64,000 nucleotides of DNA. Origin: Opitutia bacterium (GTDB lineage Bacteria; Verrucomicrobiota; Verrucomicrobiia; Opitutales; Opitutaceae). A program made the translations under genes and the position numbers. Under the pieces are notes generated by a model. The model searched no databases and had not been told where the DNA came from. It saw only the letters and a program-made list of their open reading frames with translations. Positions 18,269 through 25,423 of the stretch are shown here, in pieces; the stretch's first letter is position 1; every line of letters begins with the position of its first letter. The stretch is taken from contig JACRHS010000004.1 in NCBI GenBank assembly GCA_016217595.1, forward strand, positions 124,001 through 188,000, read 5' to 3'.

Positions 18269-19351
18269 ATGTCTTCCCATCGCCAAAAACTCGTTCTCCT
18301 GCCGCCCAATCGCGTCTGGCGCACCTACCCGGGTGGCCGGACGCTCGAACGCCTCGCCGGGAAACCCGACCCGCAGGACAGCAACTTCGCGGAAGACTGG
18401 ATCGGCTCGCTCACCGAGTCGAAAATCCCCGGCCGCGAACACCTGCGCGAGGGCGTGTCGCAGGTCGTGGTGGGCGATGTCACCCGCGACTTTCGCCAGC
18501 TCATCGACTCCGACCCGGAGTATTTCCTCGGCGCCGACCATATCGCGAAACACGGCCGCTCGCTGATGCTGCTCGTCAAGTTTCTCGACTCGGCCATCCG
18601 CCTCCATTTCCAGTGCCACCCGTCGCGCGAATTCGCCCGCCGCGTGCTCAACTCGCCGAGCGGCAAGACCGAGGCGTACCACATCCTCGCCGTGCGCCCC
18701 GAGGTGCCCGCGCCGTACATCTACATGGGTTTTCAGCACCCGCCGGAGCCCGCGCAACTCAAGCGCTGGATCGAGACGCAGGACGTCGCCGCGATGGAGC
18801 GTTGCTTCGAGAAAATCCCCGTCCAGCCCGGCGACACGTTTTTGATTCCCGGCGGTTTTCCGCACGCGCTCGGCGAAGGCGTGCTCATGGTCGAGATTCA
18901 GGAGCCCACCGATTTCGCCGTGCGCTACGAGTTCGAGCGCGCCGGCTACGTATTGCCCCAACCGGCCCGCTTCATGGGCCGCGACGTCGACTTCGGCCTG
19001 TCGATGATGGACTTCAACCGCTACCCGCTCGACGTCATCGACCGCACGTTGCGCGGCCGGCCCCGGCGCGTGCGCGCGCTCGGCCCCAATTCTTGGCAGG
19101 ACCAGCTCCTCGGACCCGACCAGACGCCCTGCTTCCGTGTGTTGAAAACGCACCTGCGCGAGCCGGTGGAGAAAGCCGAGTCCGGCTGCTTCATCGCCAT
19201 CGTCACCGCCGGCGCCTGCACCATCGAGACCGCCGGCGAGCGCCGGCAGCTCCGTCAGTACGACAAATATTTCTCGCCGGCCGGCCTCGGCCCGGTGCGG
19301 CTGATCCCCGAGCCCGCCTGCGAACTGCTCGAGTGTTATCCGCCCGCCTGA
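18269..19351 (+). CDS. Type I mannose-6-phosphate isomerase-like protein
   Basis: 360-residue cupin-type sugar-phosphate isomerase homologue. Family motifs are AEDWIGSLTES, the metal-binding region LHFQCHPSREFA followed by GKTEAYHIL, and GDTFLIPGGFPHALGEGVLMVEIQEPTDF with further metal ligands. ManA-type enzymes interconvert mannose 6-phosphate and fructose 6-phosphate; here, in a glycan locus, the substrate may be another sugar. The ATG lies three bases after a terminator T-run, so no ribosome-binding site fits upstream; no better in-frame start exists within the conserved region. The next gene follows after 12 bases. Confidence 0.87.
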   Translation: MSSHRQKLVLLPPNRVWRTYPGGRTLERLAGKPDPQDSNFAEDWIGSLTESKIPGREHLREGVSQVVVGDVTRDFRQLIDSDPEYFLGADHIAKHGRSLMLLVKFLDSAIRLHFQCHPSREFARRVLNSPSGKTEAYHILAVRPEVPAPYIYMGFQHPPEPAQLKRWIETQDVAAMERCFEKIPVQPGDTFLIPGGFPHALGEGVLMVEIQEPTDFAVRYEFERAGYVLPQPARFMGRDVDFGLSMMDFNRYPLDVIDRTLRGRPRRVRALGPNSWQDQLLGPDQTPCFRVLKTHLREPVEKAESGCFIAIVTAGACTIETAGERRQLRQYDKYFSPAGLGPVRLIPEPACELLECYPPA

Positions 19352-19363
19352 CCCACACCCGCC

Positions 19364-20368
19364 ATGCCGCGCCCTCGCTCTCTGCTCTGCGTCCTCACAC
19401 CGCTCGAAATCCAGGAGTTCCTGCCCGGGCCGATGCTCGATGAACTCCGCGCCCAGGCCGACGCCTTTCACCTGCTCGACCCGAGCGCGCTCGATGCCGA
19501 GGGGCTGGCCCGCGAGCTTGCCGCGCGCAACCCCGAGGTGTTGGTCGCGTGCTGGAAATGCCCTACTCTGCCCGCCGCGCTGCCACCGGCGCTCCGCTAC
19601 GTCTGTTACCTGAGCGGCTCGGTGAAACGCCTGCTCACCCGCGCGCACCTCGAACGCGGCCTGCTCGTCACCAACTGGGGCAACTCCATCAGCCGCGTCG
19701 TCGCCGAGTGCGGCCTGCTGCTCGCCCTCGCCGCGTTGCGCCGCGCCAATCACTGGGCGCTCGCCATGCACCGCGGCGGCGCGTGGAAGGTCCGCGAGAC
19801 GCGTTTCGAGTCGCTCTTCCAACGCCGCGTCGGGCTCCACGGTTTCGGCGCCATCGCGCAGGAGATGGTGCGCCTGCTCCGGCCGTTCGACGTGACGATT
19901 GCCACCTTCTCGCCGAGCGTGCCCGACACGCTGCTCGCCCAGCACGGCGTGACCCGCGCGGCATCGTTGGAGGATTTATTTTCGCAGAACGACGTCATCA
20001 TCGAACTCGCCGCGCTCACGCCCGCCAACCGTCATCTCGTCGGCGCGCGTTTGCTGCGCCTGATTCCGGAGGGCGGCGTATTCGTCAACATCGGCCGCGG
20101 CGCCGTGACCGACGAGGCCGCCATCGCGCGGCTCGCGCAGGAAGGCCGGCTGCACTTCGGCATCGACGTGTTCGAGACCGAACCGCTGCCGCTGGATCAT
20201 CCGTTCCGCGGCCAGCCCAACATCGCGCTGCTCCCGCATCTCGGCGGCCCCACCACCGACCGCCGCCGCGACGCCGGCGCGCTCGCGCTCGCCAATCTCC
20301 GCGCTTATGGTGCCGGCCTCCCGCTCGACAGCGTAATCACACCCACCGTTTACGACCGCTCCACATGA
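19364..20368 (+). CDS. D-isomer-specific 2-hydroxyacid dehydrogenase family protein
   Basis: 334-residue NAD-dependent oxidoreductase of the D-hydroxyacid dehydrogenase family. The Rossmann motif is VGLHGFGAIAQEMVRLL; the catalytic Arg, Glu and His lie in FVNIGRGAVTDEAAI, HFGIDVFETEPLPLDHPF and ALLPHLGGPTTDRRRDAG. The N-terminal third is poorly conserved. In this locus it probably reduces or oxidises a sugar-derived acid, but the substrate cannot be named. Its stop codon overlaps the start of the DUF2264 gene by four bases, so the two are translationally coupled. Confidence 0.9.
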   Translation: MPRPRSLLCVLTPLEIQEFLPGPMLDELRAQADAFHLLDPSALDAEGLARELAARNPEVLVACWKCPTLPAALPPALRYVCYLSGSVKRLLTRAHLERGLLVTNWGNSISRVVAECGLLLALAALRRANHWALAMHRGGAWKVRETRFESLFQRRVGLHGFGAIAQEMVRLLRPFDVTIATFSPSVPDTLLAQHGVTRAASLEDLFSQNDVIIELAALTPANRHLVGARLLRLIPEGGVFVNIGRGAVTDEAAIARLAQEGRLHFGIDVFETEPLPLDHPFRGQPNIALLPHLGGPTTDRRRDAGALALANLRAYGAGLPLDSVITPTVYDRST

Positions 20369-22263
20369 GCTCCGCGCCCTCCGCTTATCTGCACTTGCAG
20401 GCGCAGGCCCGTCGCCTGCTCGAACCGTTGGTGGCCCTCATGCAACCCGGCCGCGCCGATCTGCCCATCGCCGGCCCGGCCAGCGATCACGACCGGCAGG
20501 CCGACCGGCTGGAGTCGTTTGCCCGGCCGCTGCTGCTCGCGGCGTTTTATCTGCAAAGCACCCCGGAAATGCAGCCCGCTGCCGACGTCGAGGCGCGGCG
20601 CGCGTTTCGCCTCCACCTCGCGTGGTGGCTCCGTCAGGGGCTCATCGCCGGCACCGATCCGCGCGACGCCGGTTATTGGGGCCCGGATGCGAGTTATCAC
20701 CAACACCATGTCGAGATGGGCCTCATGGCCATCGCGCTCCAATTGGCCGAGCGCGAACTCTGGATGCCGCTCTCGGCCGAGGAGAAAACCGCGGTCGCCC
20801 GCTGGTTCGCCACGTGTCGCGGCGGCGGCATCGTCAACAACAACCACCTCTTCATGTCGGTGCACATTCTCGAATTTCTCGGGAAGCTCGGCGCCGCGCA
20901 CCGCACCGACCGCGCCGTGATCGACGCGCACCTCAGCCAGCTTGAAACCATGCACCGCGGCGGCGGCTGGTTCGAGGACGGCATCAACCAGGCCTACGAT
21001 CACTACAACGCCTACGCGTTTCACTTCTACGGACTGATGTGGGCGCGGCTCCACGGCGGTCGCGATGCCGCGCGCGCGCAGCGCTGGCGCGACTGGGCGC
21101 GGCTCTTCGTCGACGATTACCAGCATTTCTTCGCCGCCAGCGGCGAGCATCCCGCCTTCGGCCGCTCGATCACGTACCGTTTCAACGCGATCAACGTTTT
21201 CGGTCTCGCGCTCGCCGAAGGCTGCACCGATCTCGCGCCGGGCCGCCTGCGCCGCCTCTGCACGCGCAACCTCGATTTCTTCCTCTCCCGCCCAATCTAT
21301 CAGGAGCAGGGCTGCCTCGCCTCGGGATTCACCGACCGGTTCGATCAAATCATCGAGCCGTACTCCTGCGCCGCCTCACCATACTGGGCGGCCAAGGGTT
21401 TCACGCCACTCCTCCTGCCGCCCGAGCACGCTTTCTGGAACGTCCCCGAGGAGCCGTTGCCCGCCGAGTGCGGCGATTTCGTGCGCCCGATGCGCGCGCC
21501 GGGCCTGGTCCTGCGCGGCGTCGGCGGCGAGGTGGAAATCCTCAACGGCGGCTCGATGGTCGGCAACACCCAGCTCCGTTATGGCGCGTGGAAATGGAGC
21601 AAGCTCGCCTACCGCACTGGCACGCATTTCACGTACGCGTTTCCCGAAATTTCCAACGTCTCGCCCGACAGCGCGCTCACCCAACAACTCGACGACCGGC
21701 GCGTTTTCGGCCGGCACTCGACCGTCGTCGTCGAGATGGACGAACAGCACCTCGGCTACAGCTACAACCTCGGTGCCAAGGTCGGCCAGGTAAACACCGG
21801 CGTGGAGACGTTCGTCTGGTGGCGCGCCGGCTGGTTGCTGCACGTGCACCGCTTCGATGCCCGGCAGCCGGTGGTGCTGCGCCTCGGCGGTTTCGCCCTG
21901 CCGCTCGCCACCTCCGAGGTGCAGCGCAACGAGGAAAACTTGCGCCTCGCCGCGTGGTCACCCGCCGGCCACGGCACTGTCCTGCAAGCGCTCCACGGTC
22001 TCACCGCCGCCGAGTGGGACGCGCGCCTCGACACCACGTCCGCGCGCCGCCATGTGGCCGCGCCATTTCACGCCACGCCGGTTTTCGCCACCACGCGACT
22101 CAGCGGTCCCGGCTGGCTCGCCGCACTTTCCTGGACCGGCACCGATCGTGCCGCCGCCGCGCCCTGGCGCGTGGTCGCCGGCGCCGCCGAACGCTGGCAA
22201 CTCTCGCACCCGCAACTCGGTGCCTGGGAAGTCGCCCACTGGTCCCTGCCCGCCCTCGGATGA
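20365..22263 (+). CDS. DUF2264 protein, putative glycoside-active enzyme
   Basis: 632-residue protein of the DUF2264 family with no signal peptide. The N-terminal two thirds look like an (alpha/alpha)-barrel rich in conserved acid, His and aromatic residues: DRQADRLESFARPLL, GYWGPDASYHQHHVEMG, NNNHLFMSVHILEFLG, GGGWFEDGINQAYDHYNAYAFHFYGLMWA. The last third looks like beta structure. I recall families of this type being assigned to beta-glucuronidase-like glycoside hydrolases, but I cannot confirm the CAZy family here. Lacking a signal, it probably acts on imported oligosaccharides in the cytoplasm. Confidence 0.82.
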   Translation: MSSAPSAYLHLQAQARRLLEPLVALMQPGRADLPIAGPASDHDRQADRLESFARPLLLAAFYLQSTPEMQPAADVEARRAFRLHLAWWLRQGLIAGTDPRDAGYWGPDASYHQHHVEMGLMAIALQLAERELWMPLSAEEKTAVARWFATCRGGGIVNNNHLFMSVHILEFLGKLGAAHRTDRAVIDAHLSQLETMHRGGGWFEDGINQAYDHYNAYAFHFYGLMWARLHGGRDAARAQRWRDWARLFVDDYQHFFAASGEHPAFGRSITYRFNAINVFGLALAEGCTDLAPGRLRRLCTRNLDFFLSRPIYQEQGCLASGFTDRFDQIIEPYSCAASPYWAAKGFTPLLLPPEHAFWNVPEEPLPAECGDFVRPMRAPGLVLRGVGGEVEILNGGSMVGNTQLRYGAWKWSKLAYRTGTHFTYAFPEISNVSPDSALTQQLDDRRVFGRHSTVVVEMDEQHLGYSYNLGAKVGQVNTGVETFVWWRAGWLLHVHRFDARQPVVLRLGGFALPLATSEVQRNEENLRLAAWSPAGHGTVLQALHGLTAAEWDARLDTTSARRHVAAPFHATPVFATTRLSGPGWLAALSWTGTDRAAAAPWRVVAGAAERWQLSHPQLGAWEVAHWSLPALG

Positions 22264-22460
22264 AACGAGCCATCGCATGGGACACAGAGAACACAGAGAG
22301 CAGACCGGAGTCCACAGAGGGCCGGTTCAAAGAAAACCAGTTTTGCTCCGGCACCACGAAGGCAAGCGGGCCCGGCGGGCTCTGCATCTCGCAATAATCC
22401 CTCCGTGCCCTCCTGATTTATCTCTGTGCTCTCCGTGACCCGTCTCTTCGGCGCTATCGC
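22264..22460. repeat. Intergenic inverted-repeat element of ACACAGAG type
   Basis: The 197-base gap between the DUF2264 and heparinase genes begins and ends with an imperfect inverted repeat. GGGACACAGAGAACACAGAG at 22279-22298 matches the reverse complement of 22422-22441 at about 16 of 20 positions. Similar ACACAGAG/CTCTGTG elements occur between genes in many bacteria. No open frame is visible inside. Confidence 0.55.
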
Positions 22461-24590
22461 ATGAAAACCTCCGCTCTCGCCCTCCTCTCGCTCGTCCTCG
22501 CGCTCACCAGTTCGCTCGTCGCGGCCTCCGATCCTGCAGCTGTCATCCCCGCCGCCGCGCCGCGCACGCTCGTGCTCGCCGGCCGGCTCGATGCGTTTCG
22601 CGCCTATTGCACCACCGGCGAAGGCGCCAAGGCGTTTGCCAAGATCAAAGCCGACCTCGATCGCGATTATCTCGCAGCGCCGTTTCCCGCGGAGCCGATC
22701 ACCTACGGCGATCCCAGCCCGTCGAAACGCTCCTCCGACAAGGCCGACAAATGGCGCGCCGTGCAGGACACCTGCGGCCGGGTCTCCGGCATCGCCGACG
22801 CCGCCACGCTCTGCTGGCTCGTCACCGGCGAGGAAAAATATTTTCAGAAGGCGAAGGAGTTTCTCCTCGGCGCCTGCACGTGGCATTTCGCGCCCGACTG
22901 GAAAAGCGGCCCGGGCGTCGGCGCCACCGACATCTATTACAACGACGAGGCGCACTTCCGCCTCTGGCGCAAACTCCCGCTGGTGTACGACCAGCTCCGC
23001 ACCCGCCTCACGCCCAAAGAAAAGAAGCTCGTGCTCGCGCATTTCGCCGAACGCGGCGCGCGTTCCGCCCGCTGGATCGAGGAGCAGGGCAACATCTCCA
23101 AGATCACCCGCAACTCCATCGCCGCCGACCTCTCCAGTCACCCGGTGCGCTTCATGCCGATGACCGGGCTCGCCGGACTCGCACTCTGGGATGATCTGCC
23201 CGCCGCGCGCGATTGGTGGCGCTATGCCTACACGTTCTACCGCGACCAGTTCAGCCCGTGGGGCGGCGACGACGGCGGCTGGGCCGAGGGCAACGCCTAC
23301 TGGCGCGGCACGTTCGAGCACGCCGCGTTTCAGGACTCGCTCCTCGCACTCGGCGACCCGCTGGCCTACGCCTCGCCCTTCTGGAAAAACTCGCCCTATT
23401 TCGCGGTCTATAACGTGCAGCCCTACCTGCACACGACGTTCGGCGATGTCTCCAACGCCGGCCGCTTCAACCTCGAACCCGTGATCGCCGACTACATGGA
23501 GCACGTCGCCCGCGTGCAGCAAAACGGTTTCCTCCGCGCCTACGCCGCGCTCTGCACCGACCACCGCACCCGCCCTGTCGACAAAGGGCTCGACGATCTC
23601 AGCCGCACTTACCCGACGGCGACGGAATTTCTCGTGCGCAACTTCATCGCCGCCGCCCTGCCGCCGCCCGCGCCGCGCCCGCTGAGCGAGTTGCCCGCGC
23701 ACCGCTATTTTGCCGATGTCGGCTGGGTATCGCTGCACAGCGCGCTCGGCCGGCCGGCCGACGACATCCAGGTCACGTTCAAATCGTCGCCCTACGGCTC
23801 GTTCAGCCACAGCCACGCCGACCAAAACGCTTTTATCCTGAACGCCTATGGCGAGGGCCTCGCCATCGATTCCGCTTACCGCGAGTTTCACAACTCGCCC
23901 CACCATGCGCAGTGGACGCGCCAGACGATTTCAAAGAACGCGCTGCTCATCGACGGGCTCGGTCAGAAAGCGCAGAGCAAGGCCGCCACCGGCAAGATCA
24001 CCCGCTACGTCGAGCAACCACGCTACGTCTGGACAACCGGCGACGCCACGGTCGCCTACCAGACCGGCCAGAAGGAAAAAGGCCGGGTGCAGCGCGTGAC
24101 GCGCGATCTCGTGTTCGTCGACGCCCGCTACGTCATTTTGCGCGACCGCGTCGCGCTCGCGACGCCCGGCAAACTTTCCTGGCTGCTCCACGCCGAGCGA
24201 CACCTGACGTGGGATGCGGCCCTGACCACCGCGTTGATCCGCGGCGAAAAGGCGACGCTCTCCGTGCGGCTCATCGCCCCCGGCATCACCTGGCAGACGC
24301 GCGTGACCGATCAATTCCCGGTGCCGGTCGACCCCAAGTACGCCAGTGGCGAAACCGGCTCGAACTACGTCACCGGCAAGTGGACCAATCAGCAGCACCT
24401 CACCGCCGAAAGCGCCGAAGCCGCGAAGGAATTCACCGTCTTCGCCGTGCTCTGGCCCGAACGCGGCGTCGAGAAGACCACCGCGCCTACGGTCACGTTG
24501 ACGGCCGATGGCGTGCTCGTCATCGCCCGCCCCGACGGTCAGACCGATCGCGTCCGCCTGACCGACACCGCGCTGGAGCTCAGCCGCTAA
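22461..24590 (+). CDS. Heparinase II/III-type polysaccharide lyase (DUF4962 plus Hepar_II_III)
   Basis: 709-residue exported protein with a signal peptide (about 1-21, LALLSLVLALTSSLVAA). The helical toroid part (about 35-400, DUF4962-like) includes KWRAVQDTCGRVSGIADAATL, NISKITRNSIAADLSSHPVRF and GGDDGGWAEGNAYWRGTFEHA. The beta-sheet domain begins with SSPYGSFSHSHADQNAFILNAYGEGLAID, the hallmark His-rich region of heparinase II/III lyases, then HAQWTRQTISKNALLIDG. Such enzymes cleave uronic-acid polysaccharides (heparinoids or alginate) by beta-elimination, giving unsaturated uronates. The exact substrate cannot be told from sequence. The gene lies at the 3' end of the plus-strand cluster. 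Confidence 0.9.
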   Translation: MKTSALALLSLVLALTSSLVAASDPAAVIPAAAPRTLVLAGRLDAFRAYCTTGEGAKAFAKIKADLDRDYLAAPFPAEPITYGDPSPSKRSSDKADKWRAVQDTCGRVSGIADAATLCWLVTGEEKYFQKAKEFLLGACTWHFAPDWKSGPGVGATDIYYNDEAHFRLWRKLPLVYDQLRTRLTPKEKKLVLAHFAERGARSARWIEEQGNISKITRNSIAADLSSHPVRFMPMTGLAGLALWDDLPAARDWWRYAYTFYRDQFSPWGGDDGGWAEGNAYWRGTFEHAAFQDSLLALGDPLAYASPFWKNSPYFAVYNVQPYLHTTFGDVSNAGRFNLEPVIADYMEHVARVQQNGFLRAYAALCTDHRTRPVDKGLDDLSRTYPTATEFLVRNFIAAALPPPAPRPLSELPAHRYFADVGWVSLHSALGRPADDIQVTFKSSPYGSFSHSHADQNAFILNAYGEGLAIDSAYREFHNSPHHAQWTRQTISKNALLIDGLGQKAQSKAATGKITRYVEQPRYVWTTGDATVAYQTGQKEKGRVQRVTRDLVFVDARYVILRDRVALATPGKLSWLLHAERHLTWDAALTTALIRGEKATLSVRLIAPGITWQTRVTDQFPVPVDPKYASGETGSNYVTGKWTNQQHLTAESAEAAKEFTVFAVLWPERGVEKTTAPTVTLTADGVLVIARPDGQTDRVRLTDTALELSR

Positions 24591-24624
24591 GGCCGGGCTC
24601 AGTTCGTTGTTCGTACCGTCCCCC

Positions 24625-25422
24625 TCACCACCAGTTTTTCGCTGCGGCCACGCGCAAGGCGTCGTCGAGCGGCGGCAGGTAGGGATGCCACATCTTTTCC
24701 CACTCCAGGCTCACCGCGCCGCGATGCTCGGCCTGGAGCACTGCGACCAACGGCGCCATCGGAAACTCGCCGGTGCCCGGCAGCACGTAGGTGAACGGAT
24801 GCCGCGCGCTGGGCTGGCTGATGCTGTCCTTCACGTGGACATGCACGATGCGTTCGCGCAACACGCGCCACGTCGCCACCGGATCCTCACCGCCCTTCTT
24901 CCACGTGTGATGCGTGTCCCAGAGTATCCAGGCATCGGGCACCGCCGTGAGAAAGCGTTGCAGCGCCGGCGTGGTCACCAGCGCGTCGTGCGTCTCCACC
25001 ATCCAGTCGACCTGCCAGCCATGCTGGCGGCGTAGCGCCTGCCAGCGTTGCGCGAGCGCGGCGCCATGGGCGAGCTCGGCGGCGTCGCCGGTCTTGCCTC
25101 CGTCGAACACCCGCAGCCAGCGCACGCCGAGCGCCTCCGCCCACGGCACCCACGCGAGCATTTTCTCGAAATCCGCCTCGGCGCCATCGAGCAGACGCAG
25201 CGATGTGCCCAACGCCCAGACCGGTAACGCCGCGTGGCGCAGCTTGGCGGCCAACGCCGCGGGCGTACCGTGCTGGTGTGTGAAAAGCTGGGGCAGATCG
25301 ACGGTGGTTTCGAGCGCGCGCAACTCCACCGCATCCAGCCGGTGGCGCAGCGCCAGCGCGAGCAGTTCGTCGAGCGTCGCCTCGGGGAAACCGAGGCTGG
25401 AGATGCAGCGGAGATAGGACAT
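24625..25422 (-). CDS. Sugar phosphate isomerase/epimerase-like TIM-barrel protein
   Basis: 265-residue protein of the AP endonuclease 2/xylose isomerase-like TIM-barrel superfamily. Visible features are the opening LRCISSLGFPEATLDELLALALRHRLDAVELR, the acidic and His metal-ligand segments VDWMVETHDALV, AWILWDTHHTWKKGG and IVHVHVKDS, and the C-terminal AVSLEWEKMWHP. This pattern is typical of sugar isomerases and epimerases with a divalent metal centre. The ATG is separated from the stop of the upstream TonB receptor by a single base, indicating translational coupling. It likely processes the imported sugar; the reaction is not defined. Confidence 0.88.
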   Translation of the reverse strand: MSYLRCISSLGFPEATLDELLALALRHRLDAVELRALETTVDLPQLFTHQHGTPAALAAKLRHAALPVWALGTSLRLLDGAEADFEKMLAWVPWAEALGVRWLRVFDGGKTGDAAELAHGAALAQRWQALRRQHGWQVDWMVETHDALVTTPALQRFLTAVPDAWILWDTHHTWKKGGEDPVATWRVLRERIVHVHVKDSISQPSARHPFTYVLPGTGEFPMAPLVAVLQAEHRGAVSLEWEKMWHPYLPPLDDALRVAAAKNWW

Positions 25423-25423
25423 G

